NCBI RefSeq assembly: GCF_013315265.1
Contig: NZ_JABUFE010000003.1
Coordinates: 248,001 to 312,000, forward strand
Source of the DNA: Parasulfitobacter algicola
GTDB taxonomy: Bacteria; Pseudomonadota; Alphaproteobacteria; Rhodobacterales; Rhodobacteraceae
Direction: 5' to 3'
DNA: 64,000 bases
Shown here: one piece after another, positions 18,390-27,094 of the stretch
Position numbering within the stretch: position 1 is the stretch's first letter
Layout of the letters: every line of letters starts with the position of its first letter
The notes under the pieces: generated by a model
The model's input: only the letters and a program-made list of their open reading frames with translations
What the model was told of the DNA's origin: nothing
The model's database searches: none
Translations under genes and position numbers: made by a program

Positions 18390-21300
18390 TTATAAGTCGA
18401 TGGTGATTTCACCATCCATTTTCGCAGCTCGGGACTGGCATAGGATCATATGTGTATCGCGATCTTTATTCGATAGTACAAAATCGCGATGTTCGACATC
18501 GCCGTCCAGAACCTTGCATTTGCAAACCCCGCACAGACCATCTGCGCACTTTACATCCACATGAACGCCTGCCGCTAACAACGCATCTGTCGGTGCCTGA
18601 TCTGCTTTAACTAGGATCGTTTTGCCCGTTTGCGCCAAACGCAGTTTGAAATCATGGTTGATATAGTCCGGCACATCCGGGGTCGAAAAATATTCTAGAT
18701 GCTGCGCATCTTCCGGGAAGCCATTTGCGATGGCTGTTTCCATCACAGCATTCATATAGCTTTCTGGGCCGCAGGTATAAACATGGGCGTCATCGCGGTA
18801 TTTCAGTACTTTGGGTAAATCCGCGCGTGTTCCTTCATCCGAAAAATGCAGATGCACCTTGTTGGCCCATGGCATGGCTGGAATGTCAGTCAGAAAGCCA
18901 GCCGTATTACAGGATGAACAACTATAATGCAGCGCGAAATCTGCACCGATGGCGTGTAAACGGTGCGCCATAGCGATCATTGGCGTGACCCCGATACCGC
19001 CCCCCATTAGATAGGTAAAACTGGCGTGTTCGTTCAATGAAAAATGATTGATCGGGTGCGATATGAATACGCGACGACCTTTTTCGAAAATGCGGTGCAT
19101 CAGTTTTGACCCACCTCGACCAGAATCTTCGCGCAAAACGGCGATCTGATATTTACTGTTATCCGATGGATCGCCTGACAATGAATATTGGCGGAAAAAC
19201 TCAGGCGCTACGACCACGTCGATATGCGCCCCTGCGGTCAATGGGGGCAGGGGGCTGCCATCGGGTTTGCAGAATTCGTATTTTGTTATGGCGTCGGTCA
19301 TGGCTTCGACCTTGGACAGGATCACCTGAATAACCGGTGCAGCGCCTTTGTCCGCAGTGTATATATGTTCCGGTGGCAAACCTGCCGCGCGGCGGCGTTT
19401 GTGATCATCGGCTGTGATCATCAACCTATATGCATCAATTCCGGCTTCACGGTTCATTGGATAAGGCCAGGCATAGGGTGGTGGTGCCAGTGGGGCGGGA
19501 TATACGGCCAAAGTTTGATCTTCGAACTTGAGATCAAGATCCTTCTGCAAGGGCCTTGCATTCACCGGGTTGGCCGAAGGGCGATAAGCCCCGTCATCCA
19601 CCATCTCAAGGTCCCACCACCATTTCTTAACCGGATTGATCTGTCCGTTGCCAACTATGTCGTCCAGCTTTGCCAAAGCCTTGGCTGTCGCAGGCAGGTT
19701 CATCGCGACCCATCGAAATGGGGCTTCTGCAAACAAACCTTCAAGGTTCCAGGGGCAGGTTTTCATACACCGCCCGCACATCGCACCATTTTTCTGACTA
19801 ACGCGATAGGTCGTGCATTTTTGGCTGTCCGATTTCCAAATCTCATAGCCGTTGAACATCAGCTTTGGTCCAGCCGTAATCGCACCGCTGGGGCATTCGC
19901 GGGCACATTTATTGCAAGCCTCGCAGAATTTTTGCAGGCCAAAGTCGATCGGTTTGTCGTGCGCCATCGGCATGTCGGTGGTTACGATCCCCGATTTCAG
20001 ACGTGGCCCAAGGAAAGGGTTCAGGATCACCTCTCCGATGCGGCTGACTTCACCCAGGCCGGACAGCAATAAAAGGGGCGGGTGCAGAACTTCGTCATCC
20101 ATGACCGAATGCACGCGTGCGGTATGACCCAAGTTGCGCAGATGTTGCGCCAACACGCCGCCAAGAAGTGAAAACCGCAGATAGGCGCGCATTGATTGGG
20201 CGCAGGCGATCCAATCGTCACCCGATGCGCCTTCCATTGTTTCATGACCTTGGTCGATGATCATAGAAATCGCGTTTTTATGATAGGGCGTGATGGGATT
20301 ACCGACCGCATCATGACTGTAATATGTCCAATCTGGGCAAGTGCTTAGTCCGACAGCATCGACGCCCAGAAAATAAAGTGCTGCCTTGATATTATCGGCA
20401 TTCCGGACGGGATCATTTGTGGATGCATGGATCTGCGCCGCGTCACCATCCTGTAATAATACAAATGCCCCAAGCGACGGGCGAAACGCAAAAGCCGATG
20501 CAGACTTACGCACGTAATTGCCGTTTTTCGTCGCTTCTTGCACCGATTTACCAAGATCACCGAACAGCCCCCGTGCAAACATATTGGCACGTTTGGGAAC
20601 ACGGGCGACATTCGCGGTATCGATATAGGTGGTGGGGTCATCCACCCGTTTCAAAGTTTCAAACGGATGTGGACCATCCTTGAAGTCACGCTTGGCAAAA
20701 GCATCACGGCGATGGGCTGATTTGTCGTGTCTGCCGGTTCCAAGACGATAGCTGACGGGTGTGTTTTGATCTGACGCCAAAGGTTGGTCCGGTGTCATGA
20801 CAAGCGTTGTGGTCAAGACGGCGACGCCAAAATCCGACCCGACGAATGGGTTTACGGTGCGGCCATCCTGCACAATCGCCAAACCTGCCTGCACAGTCAG
20901 TTTGTCCAGATGTACATCGCTGGCCGCAGCCGAATGCGCACGGGCATCCCAACCCAACGTGCGGATATAGTTGGCCAGTGTTACAGCCGTTTCCATACCG
21001 CGCAGGCAAGCCCGATGGGGCAGTGCATCCTGTATCCAATCGCCGCCCACTTCAGCCTGGCCCGGCGCGCGCGGATGATCGTAAAGAAACACAATCGCAT
21101 GGGTGTGATGGCGACATTCGGCAGGTGGCGCGCGCATACTTTCCCTTAGGCCGGCCATAATCACATCAATGCCAGCCGCCAATGTCTTGGGCTGCATCGT
21201 TTCGATTTTTTGTGCCAAACGATCCACATCGGGGTTGTGCAGTGGGTCATCCAGCCACGCATCTTGCGGAATTTCACATATGCCCACCATCGCCGCATCG

Positions 21301-21581
21301 CAATAATAGCCAAAAGCTTTCAGATGTTGTGCACGTTCTTCCTGGCTGACAGGGATTTCAGCTGTCTCTTTATTAATCAATCCATCGCGTGTCGCATCCA
21401 GCATGGCCTGATAGTCCTGCATGGCGTTCACGATGCTTAAAGGATCATCGGGTCTGCGAAAGGAAAGCCCCTGCATGGGACCAAGTCCGCTGGTATCAAC
21501 CGCCACCATGCGTTTCAGCTTTTCCAATGGATAGCCACCCAGATGAACCGGACGGTTGCGATATGAAAACAGCTTGCCCAT
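18390..21581 (-). CDS. Self-sufficient cytosolic reductive dehalogenase (RdhA fused to an FMN/2Fe-2S reductase)
   Basis: 1063 residues in two parts. Residues 1 to about 700 form a corrinoid reductive dehalogenase without a Tat signal. Its two 4Fe-4S motifs are CEACNKCARECP starting at Cys553 and CGRCMKTCP near 608. Tyr467, Lys529 and Arg593 are spaced 62 and 64 residues apart, the spacing of Tyr426, Lys488 and Arg552 in the catabolic NpRdhA of Nitratireductor pacificus. Residues about 745-975 form a phthalate-dioxygenase-reductase-like module (RQYSLSGDPSD for FMN, GGGIGVTPMI for NAD(P)H). The C terminus is a plant-type ferredoxin (CADGLCGVCKC near 1010, then a fourth Cys). Such fusions dehalogenate aryl halides with NADPH. 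A MarR gene lies immediately upstream. Confidence 0.92.
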   Translation of the reverse strand: MGKLFSYRNRPVHLGGYPLEKLKRMVAVDTSGLGPMQGLSFRRPDDPLSIVNAMQDYQAMLDATRDGLINKETAEIPVSQEERAQHLKAFGYYCDAAMVGICEIPQDAWLDDPLHNPDVDRLAQKIETMQPKTLAAGIDVIMAGLRESMRAPPAECRHHTHAIVFLYDHPRAPGQAEVGGDWIQDALPHRACLRGMETAVTLANYIRTLGWDARAHSAAASDVHLDKLTVQAGLAIVQDGRTVNPFVGSDFGVAVLTTTLVMTPDQPLASDQNTPVSYRLGTGRHDKSAHRRDAFAKRDFKDGPHPFETLKRVDDPTTYIDTANVARVPKRANMFARGLFGDLGKSVQEATKNGNYVRKSASAFAFRPSLGAFVLLQDGDAAQIHASTNDPVRNADNIKAALYFLGVDAVGLSTCPDWTYYSHDAVGNPITPYHKNAISMIIDQGHETMEGASGDDWIACAQSMRAYLRFSLLGGVLAQHLRNLGHTARVHSVMDDEVLHPPLLLLSGLGEVSRIGEVILNPFLGPRLKSGIVTTDMPMAHDKPIDFGLQKFCEACNKCARECPSGAITAGPKLMFNGYEIWKSDSQKCTTYRVSQKNGAMCGRCMKTCPWNLEGLFAEAPFRWVAMNLPATAKALAKLDDIVGNGQINPVKKWWWDLEMVDDGAYRPSANPVNARPLQKDLDLKFEDQTLAVYPAPLAPPPYAWPYPMNREAGIDAYRLMITADDHKRRRAAGLPPEHIYTADKGAAPVIQVILSKVEAMTDAITKYEFCKPDGSPLPPLTAGAHIDVVVAPEFFRQYSLSGDPSDNSKYQIAVLREDSGRGGSKLMHRIFEKGRRVFISHPINHFSLNEHASFTYLMGGGIGVTPMIAMAHRLHAIGADFALHYSCSSCNTAGFLTDIPAMPWANKVHLHFSDEGTRADLPKVLKYRDDAHVYTCGPESYMNAVMETAIANGFPEDAQHLEYFSTPDVPDYINHDFKLRLAQTGKTILVKADQAPTDALLAAGVHVDVKCADGLCGVCKCKVLDGDVEHRDFVLSNKDRDTHMILCQSRAAKMDGEITIDL

Positions 21582-21590
21582 GGGCCGTTG

Positions 21591-22046
21591 TCAGAACCTG
21601 TTCAGGCTGATGTCTTCGCCCTGATGCAGCTTTTGAAGAAGCGCATGTAATGTCGCAATTTCACCATCTGCCAGCTTGGCTTGCATCCTTGCGTTATTCT
21701 CAATCGCAAAGGGTGTTCCCTTTTGAACAAGCGCTTTACCAGAATCACAAATTTCGACTTTGGTTGTTCTTTTATCGTCAATGCCTGCTTTTCGGGCGAT
21801 TAGACCATCATTTTCCATCTGTCTTAATGCACGGCTTGTTGACGTACGGTCAATGCCAACAAAGTTAGCAATATCAGAGGGATAGCATAGGTTTTCATTA
21901 TTGATTGCAAGGAGGATACACCATGTCGTTCTGGTCAAACCTAAAGATTTAAGCTTTTCATCTAGGAATTTTTCCTGCAACCTAGACGCGAGGGTGAGCT
22001 GATAACCAAGCGATCTATGTAATCTGTATCGTGATGACTTTGACAT
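21591..22046 (-). CDS. MarR-family regulator of the dehalogenase
   Basis: 151 residues from the ATG that gives MSKSSRYRLHRSLGYQL. It has the MarR winged helix: LTRTTWCILLAINNE, YPSDIANFVGIDRTSTSRALRQMENDGLIARK (split) and the wing DDKRTTKVEICDSG. The gene stops nine bases before the rdhA start on the same strand, so regulator and dehalogenase form one transcript. Family members usually repress and are released by small aromatic ligands, so a halophenol inducer is a reasonable inference. A TTG start 36 bases upstream is possible. TGTCAAA half-sites surround the start (separate entry). Confidence 0.9.
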   Translation of the reverse strand: MSKSSRYRLHRSLGYQLTLASRLQEKFLDEKLKSLGLTRTTWCILLAINNENLCYPSDIANFVGIDRTSTSRALRQMENDGLIARKAGIDDKRTTKVEICDSGKALVQKGTPFAIENNARMQAKLADGEIATLHALLQKLHQGEDISLNRF

Positions 22047-22083
22047 GATAGGCACTGTCAAACATGTGTCGGCAAGTGTCAAA
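22039..22083. promoter_or_regulatory. Candidate MarR operator array
   Basis: TTTGACA (22039-22045) and TGTCAAA (22056-22062) form a perfect inverted repeat with a 10-base spacer. A further TGTCAAA (22077-22083) lies 21 bases on, two helical turns. The array overlaps the start codon of the MarR gene and faces the divergent phosphatase gene. Autoregulation by MarR binding is the simple reading. Part of the first half-site is the Met-Ser-Lys coding sequence, so chance cannot be excluded. Confidence 0.4.
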
Positions 22084-22195
22084 CCGTGATCAGAAAGCGT
22101 GATTTCAAAAAATTGATCTGTTACAATCAGGTTGTATCTTAAGTTGTATTTCGTGGTGTGATTTTTAGATTTACGACACTCGGGGAGGAATACAC

Positions 22196-22912
22196 TTGCT
22201 GCAAACTATGGGGGTCCTTTTCGATAAGGACGGTACTCTTTTTGATTTTCACGCAACTTGGGGCGCATGGACCGGCGGGCTGTTGCTGCGGCTGGCGGGT
22301 GGTGATCATGCACGGGCTGACATATTGGCGCGGGCTGTGGGATATTGTTACCAAACCCGCAGTTTCGCAAGTGATAGCCCGATTATTGCAGGGACACCTG
22401 GCGAAATTGCTGAATGCTTGTTGCCCTACTTACCAGGGACGACGCCGTTTGCATTGATCACACGAATGAACGCCTCCGCCGCTACGGCACCACAAGTGGA
22501 AGCGGCTCCATTGATACCGATGCTGGGGCGTTTACGGGCACAAGGGATGCGTCTTGGCGTGGTCACAAATGATGCGGAAAGCCCTGCAAGGGCGCATTTG
22601 CAAAAAGCGGGCGTGGCAGATTTATTTGATTTCATCGCCGGATTTGATAGCGGCTTTGGTGCCAAGCCGCAGCCCGGGCAATTGATTGCCTTTGCCGACC
22701 GTATGGGGCTTGATCCTGCGGACGTGCTGATGGTTGGGGATAGCAGGCATGATATGTTGGCCGCCCGCGCTGCTGGAATGCGCCGGATTGGTGTTTTGAC
22801 GGGGCTGGCCACTTATGACGATCTAAGTTCGCTGGCCGAAGTTGTGCTTGATCACGTGGGGCTTTTGCCTGCGTGGATGAATGATCAGACAAAAACTGAA
22901 ACTGCGGCCTGA
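22196..22912 (+). CDS. HAD-superfamily phosphatase (phosphoglycolate phosphatase-like)
   Basis: 238 residues. HAD motif I DKDGTLFD at residues 10-17, motif II in LGVVTNDAESPARAHLQ, a Lys in GAKPQPGQ, and motif IV VGDSRHDMLAARAAG. The order and the alpha-helical cap between motifs I and II match phosphoglycolate phosphatases. The TTG start is preferred because GGGGAGGA lies five bases upstream; ATG at 22208 would have poor spacing. Divergent from marR and closed by an intrinsic terminator. Substrate is not fixed by the sequence. Confidence 0.85.
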   Translation: MLQTMGVLFDKDGTLFDFHATWGAWTGGLLLRLAGGDHARADILARAVGYCYQTRSFASDSPIIAGTPGEIAECLLPYLPGTTPFALITRMNASAATAPQVEAAPLIPMLGRLRAQGMRLGVVTNDAESPARAHLQKAGVADLFDFIAGFDSGFGAKPQPGQLIAFADRMGLDPADVLMVGDSRHDMLAARAAGMRRIGVLTGLATYDDLSSLAEVVLDHVGLLPAWMNDQTKTETAA

Positions 22913-22918
22913 TATTTA

Positions 22919-22941
22919 AAAACGACACAATTCGTCGTTTT
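22919..22941 (+). terminator. Intrinsic terminator after the HAD phosphatase gene
   Basis: AAAACGAC and GTCGTTTT form a perfect 8-bp stem around a 7-base loop, starting six bases after the stop codon. The T-tract is inside the stem and followed by further T-rich sequence, so it could act in either direction. It separates this gene from the mttB-like gene. Confidence 0.6.
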
Positions 22942-23004
22942 CTGAAGGGCCTTTTCTTGGCGCTGATGTCTTTTTGAAGACGGAAGACAGGGAAAGGATA
23001 CCGC

Positions 23005-24564
23005 ATGGCAGACGCTGGAACACGCCGTCGCAGGGGTGGGGGACGCGCCGGTGCCGTAACACGGCGCGGTCATGCTGTGATCGAACAGATGCCATGGAGC
23101 ATCCCTATCAATAATGATCGCCCGACCGAGCCTTTGACCGAAGATGGTGTGCAGGCAATCCACGAAGGCGCCATGCGTATTCTAGAAGAGATTGGCATCG
23201 CGATTTACAACGATGAAGCGCGTGCAATTTTCAAGGAAGCGGGCTGTATCGTTGATGGAGATAACGTGCGTATGGGGCGCGAATTCATTATGGAGATGGT
23301 AGCGCTGTCGCCAAGTGAGTGGACTATAACCCCACGCAATCCAGATCGGAAAGTCACCATTGGTGGCAAGAATATGCTGTTTACCAATGTATCGTCCCCG
23401 CCCAATTACTGGGATCTTGAACTTGGGCGGAAAATCCCTGGCCGCCGTGAACACTGTCAGAATTTGCTGAAACTATCGCAGTATTTCAATTGCATTCATG
23501 TCATTGGCGGGTATCCGGTTGAACCCGTCGATTTACATCCAAGTATTCGCCATCTGGATGTGATATTCGATAAATTGACACTGACGGATAAAGCAATTCA
23601 TGGTTATAGTCTTGGCAAAGAGCGCATCGAAGACATTATGGAAATGGTTCGGATTGCAGGTGGTTTAACCCAGGAAGAATTCGAAGAAACGCCACGGATG
23701 TTTACCAACATCAACTCGACGTCGCCTTTGAAACACGACATCCCGATGCTGGATGGCTGGATGCGATGCGCGCGTCGTAATCAAGGATTAATCGTGACAC
23801 CTTTTACCTTAGCCGGTGCGATGGCCCCCGTCACGATGGCAGGTGCTGTGGCGCAATCTTTGGCCGAAGGGTTGTGTGCTGTGGCTTTGGCCCAATATAT
23901 CCGCCCTGGTGCCGCCTGTATGATTGGGACATTTACATCCAATGTTGATATGAAATCGGGGGCGCCAGCCTTTGGCACGCCTGAATATATGCGCGCCACT
24001 CAGATGACGGGGCAGCTGGCCAGGTTTTACGGGCTGCCCATGCGTGCGTCAGGCGTTTGCGCCGCCAATGTTCCCGATGCTCAGGCCACATGGGAGACAT
24101 CGAATTCACTTTGGTCAGCTGTCAACTCGGGTACGAATTTTGTTTACCATGCGGCCGGTTGGCTGGAAGGTGGTCTGATCGCCAGTCCCGAAAAATTCGT
24201 AATGGATTGCGAGATTTTGCAGCATATTCAGAAGTATTTCGACCCAGCGATCACTGCGACAGGCCCTGATGAAATCGCATTGGATGCCATTCGCGATGGC
24301 GATGCCGAAGGCAACTTCTTTGGAATTGCACATACCCAAGAACGGTATTCCACAGCATTTTATCAGCCGTTTCTGTCAGATTGGCGAAATTTTGAAGGGT
24401 GGGAGCTGGACGGCGCTGTCTGGACCCACGAACGTGCGCACCGTATTTTCAAAGAAATCATCGAAAATTTCGAAGCGCCCGCACTGGATATAGCGATCCA
24501 TGAGGAATTATCAGATTTTGTAGCGCGCCGAAAAGCCGAAGGTGGTGTTCCCACAGACTATTAA
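23005..24564 (+). CDS. Trimethylamine methyltransferase (MttB) family protein, non-pyrrolysine
   Basis: 519 residues. An MttB-superfamily TIM-barrel methyltransferase, the type that moves a methyl group from a quaternary or tertiary amine to a corrinoid protein. Conserved segments include LTEDGVQAIHEGAMRILEEIGI, MLFTNVSSPPNYWDLELG and GMPxRASG-like LPMRASGVCAANVPDAQA (shown in parts). The frame is open throughout with no internal amber codon, so it belongs to the non-pyrrolysine branch that includes glycine betaine methyltransferase MtgB. The basic Arg/Gly-rich N terminus is typical of the roseobacter copies. No corrinoid protein gene is adjacent. Glycine betaine, carnitine or a related amine is the likely substrate by family only. 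Confidence 0.85.
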   Translation: MADAGTRRRRGGGRAGAVTRRGHAVIEQMPWSIPINNDRPTEPLTEDGVQAIHEGAMRILEEIGIAIYNDEARAIFKEAGCIVDGDNVRMGREFIMEMVALSPSEWTITPRNPDRKVTIGGKNMLFTNVSSPPNYWDLELGRKIPGRREHCQNLLKLSQYFNCIHVIGGYPVEPVDLHPSIRHLDVIFDKLTLTDKAIHGYSLGKERIEDIMEMVRIAGGLTQEEFEETPRMFTNINSTSPLKHDIPMLDGWMRCARRNQGLIVTPFTLAGAMAPVTMAGAVAQSLAEGLCAVALAQYIRPGAACMIGTFTSNVDMKSGAPAFGTPEYMRATQMTGQLARFYGLPMRASGVCAANVPDAQATWETSNSLWSAVNSGTNFVYHAAGWLEGGLIASPEKFVMDCEILQHIQKYFDPAITATGPDEIALDAIRDGDAEGNFFGIAHTQERYSTAFYQPFLSDWRNFEGWELDGAVWTHERAHRIFKEIIENFEAPALDIAIHEELSDFVARRKAEGGVPTDY

Positions 24565-24690
24565 ATTTTCAGTCAAAATCGACATATTTTACGCGCCAGA
24601 TATATCAAAATAGATCTAAACATTCTGAGTTGTTTGGTCTTTTTTAATAAGCTCCCGCCTATTTTAATCTGAGGTATGGGAGAGACTTGA

Positions 24691-25281
24691 ATGCACGGCT
24701 TGATAAATTGCGCGCTTGAACGCTTTGTGCGCGATACATATGGATCGCCGATCTGGGCAGATGTGATACGCGCATCCAATATTGAAATCGATACGTTCGA
24801 GGCAATGTTGAGTTATAAAAACAATATAACTTTTCAAATTCTGACAGCCCTTAGCCAAACGCTTGAAAAACCTCCGGGCGAGGTTCTTGAAGATATCGGT
24901 ATGTATCTGGTATCCCATTCAAACAATGAAGCCCTGCGTCGTCTGATGCGCTTTAGTGGCGTGACGTTCGAAGATTTCCTCTATTCGCTCGATGACTTGC
25001 ACGACCGGGCAAGGCTTGCAGTTCCTGATCTAACGTTGCCTGATCTTGAACTTCTTGAAGAGGTGGGCGGACAATTTGAGCTGCTCGTTCGGGCAAATAT
25101 GCCCGGTATTGGTTTTGTCCTAATGGGGGTTTTACGTGCAATGGCTGATGATTATGGCGCGTTGGTTTTTCTGGAACATAAAGGTAATGTGGCCAATTGT
25201 GAAAAACTCTCTATCAGCTTGTTGGAAAACAGTTTCTCGGAAGGTCGTGAATTCCACCTTGGTCGCGCTGTAGGGGAGTAA
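24691..25281 (+). CDS. H-NOX (heme nitric oxide-binding) domain protein with altered propionate motif
   Basis: 196 residues. The start MHGLINCALERFVRDTYG and the segment LYSLDDLHDRARLAVPDL, with proximal heme ligand His104, identify an H-NOX/HNOB gas sensor. Expected features of the fold follow (FELLVRANMPGIGFVLMGVLRAMA). The family motif Y-x-S-x-R, which binds the heme propionates, aligns with V133-R-A135-N-M137, so all three key residues are replaced. Heme affinity or gas response may therefore differ. The gene ends three bases before a diguanylate cyclase gene, the classical H-NOX/c-di-GMP pair, suggesting NO-dependent control of the cyclase. Confidence 0.88.
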   Translation: MHGLINCALERFVRDTYGSPIWADVIRASNIEIDTFEAMLSYKNNITFQILTALSQTLEKPPGEVLEDIGMYLVSHSNNEALRRLMRFSGVTFEDFLYSLDDLHDRARLAVPDLTLPDLELLEEVGGQFELLVRANMPGIGFVLMGVLRAMADDYGALVFLEHKGNVANCEKLSISLLENSFSEGREFHLGRAVGE

Positions 25282-25284
25282 ATA

Positions 25285-26319
25285 ATGCAAATACCAACAT
25301 CCCTGATTCCAACCTTCAATAAACTGTTGCCGATGCATTTGTCCTTAAGCGGCAATGGTGAAATTTTGCATACTGGACCAACACTGGAAAAGCTTAATAT
25401 CTGTACCAATATTTGTGGTCAGAATTTTCTGGATCTTTTTACAGTATCACGCCCCAGGAACATCAAAACCATTGACGCACTTTTTGCGTCAAACGGACGT
25501 AATTTGCATCTGCATTTGCGCAACGACGAAACGGTAAAACTGAAAGGTGTTATTATTCCAGATGCGGATGACGATGGTGGATTGATCAATCTGTCCTTTG
25601 GGATTGGCGTGATTAAAGCTGTGACGACATTCGGTCTGACCAGCGCTGATTTTGCACCAAATGATCTGACCATCGAAATGCTCTATCTGATCGAAGCGAA
25701 ATCAGCAGCTATGGATGAATCGCGAAAGTTGAACCGACGTCTTCAATCGGCCCGGATCGTAGCCGAAGAAAAAGCATTTACTGATGGTTTGACGGGGTTG
25801 AAAAATCGCCGTGCAATGGATGATTTGCTAAAACAACTGATTGATAAGGGCATTCCTTTTGCACTGATGCATTTGGACTTAGATTATTTCAAAGCGGTCA
25901 ATGATACTTTGGGGCACGCGGCTGGGGATCATGTTTTAAACCGAGTTGCCAAAATCCTATCAGAGGAAACGCGCGACAGTGACACTGTTGCACGTGTGGG
26001 TGGGGATGAATTCGTTGTGATCCTTCCTAAAAACCCGCCGATCGAAAAGATTGAACTTTTCGCTAATCGTATCATCAAGCGTTTACAGCAACCCATTCCG
26101 TTCAAGGGGGATTTTTGTCATGTTTCCGTAAGTGCAGGCACCACCATCAGCAACTTTTATACAAAGCCTGATGTGGATCAGATGTTGCTGGATGCCGATC
26201 TGGCCCTTTATGCATCCAAGCACAAGGGGCGTGCTGCCCATACACTTTATACGGGCGATCTAAGGAAAAATGAAACTGCAGGATCTGAAACAGAGGCGTC
26301 ACATCAAAAAATTGCTTAA
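25285..26319 (+). CDS. Diguanylate cyclase controlled by H-NOX
   Basis: 344 residues. An N-terminal HNOBA-like sensory region (about 1-145), a short coiled coil (IEAKSAAMDESRKLNRRLQSARIVAEEKA, split) and a GGDEF domain from about residue 165. The active site is intact (RVGGDEFVVIL), with LDLDYFKAVNDTLGHAAGD for substrate and metal. The product-inhibition I-site RDSD lies at the usual distance before GGDEF. It should make c-di-GMP. The start follows a GGGGAG site inside the end of the H-NOX gene, so the two are cotranscribed and probably form a complex. Confidence 0.92.
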   Translation: MQIPTSLIPTFNKLLPMHLSLSGNGEILHTGPTLEKLNICTNICGQNFLDLFTVSRPRNIKTIDALFASNGRNLHLHLRNDETVKLKGVIIPDADDDGGLINLSFGIGVIKAVTTFGLTSADFAPNDLTIEMLYLIEAKSAAMDESRKLNRRLQSARIVAEEKAFTDGLTGLKNRRAMDDLLKQLIDKGIPFALMHLDLDYFKAVNDTLGHAAGDHVLNRVAKILSEETRDSDTVARVGGDEFVVILPKNPPIEKIELFANRIIKRLQQPIPFKGDFCHVSVSAGTTISNFYTKPDVDQMLLDADLALYASKHKGRAAHTLYTGDLRKNETAGSETEASHQKIA

Positions 26320-26398
26320 AGACATGGTTATGCAATCAATGCCTTGTGATACCTTTTCTAAAATCAAACATCTCTGCCGTTGGCTTGGGCAGGTTTCA

Positions 26399-27094
26399 TT
26401 ATGTTCTGGCTTTTTCAAATCGCGCCCAAGCGATCTCAAAGTCTTTGAAATCAAAATCAGGCATTCTGGCTGCATCAAGAATGATGCGCTCTGTTTCGAT
26501 TAACTTGGTAATAGCATCTTCTAGCTTGTCGATCAAAATGCCCGGAATGACCAGCGCACCATGGCGGTCCGCATGAACCAGGTCGTCTGGCCGTACTGTC
26601 AGACCAAAGACTGTAACGGGCGTGTCAATTTCGGTCACGTGCACAAACCCATGACTGGGGCCTATGGACCTTGCGATAACCGGGAACCCATCTGGAAGAT
26701 CGCCAAGGTCACGCATCACACCGTTGGTCAAAGCACCCGACAAACCAAAACCCTTATGAATGGTCGTGTTGATTTCACCCCAATATGCACCGATAGCCGC
26801 ATCGCCGTCCTGATCTTCGATTACAGCAACCGCGGGATCAGAGCATTGGGACATGTAACGGTAATACTCCGTTCGGCGCGCTCGGATTACCTCTGCATCC
26901 TCTGCCGGGGGTGCTGCAGCTTTTATCTTTGCCGTGCGGGCATATCCTACGATCGCGCCGTTTTTCGGCGCTGATGATAAAACAGTGCCGCGTGTGAAAT
27001 CATCAAACCCGCGTTTGCCTTCGGCCACTTCAATGGCGTTGCAGACTGTCGGTGTGTCGACCTGACGAAGTAGATCCAGAAGGGTTTGTTTCAT
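26399..27094 (-). CDS. RraA-family protein (4-hydroxy-4-methyl-2-oxoglutarate aldolase-like)
   Basis: 231 residues. RraA/HMG-aldolase fold: DTPTVCNAIEVAEGKRG near the N terminus, GALTNGVMRDLGDLPDGFPVIAR (split) with the family's G-x-x-RD metal/substrate motif, and HADRHGALVIPG. True RraA regulates RNase E, but members of this length in catabolic operons are class II aldolases or decarboxylases of oxaloacetate-like acids. It is the last gene of the ten-gene leftward operon and its ATG overlaps the hydrolase stop by 4 bases. A retro-aldol or decarboxylation step late in a pathway is the likely role. Confidence 0.82.
   Translation of the reverse strand: MKQTLLDLLRQVDTPTVCNAIEVAEGKRGFDDFTRGTVLSSAPKNGAIVGYARTAKIKAAAPPAEDAEVIRARRTEYYRYMSQCSDPAVAVIEDQDGDAAIGAYWGEINTTIHKGFGLSGALTNGVMRDLGDLPDGFPVIARSIGPSHGFVHVTEIDTPVTVFGLTVRPDDLVHADRHGALVIPGILIDKLEDAITKLIETERIILDAARMPDFDFKDFEIAWARFEKART

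Noticed and set aside
23005-24564. Pyrrolysine-containing trimethylamine methyltransferase
   Set aside because: The frame has no internal TAG codon, so no pyrrolysine is encoded; it belongs to the non-Pyl MttB branch.
26370-26400. Possible terminator between the convergent cyclase and RraA-like genes (CTGCC...GGCAG)
   Set aside because: The stem has only five base pairs with a nine-base loop and a weak T-run, not enough to support a call.
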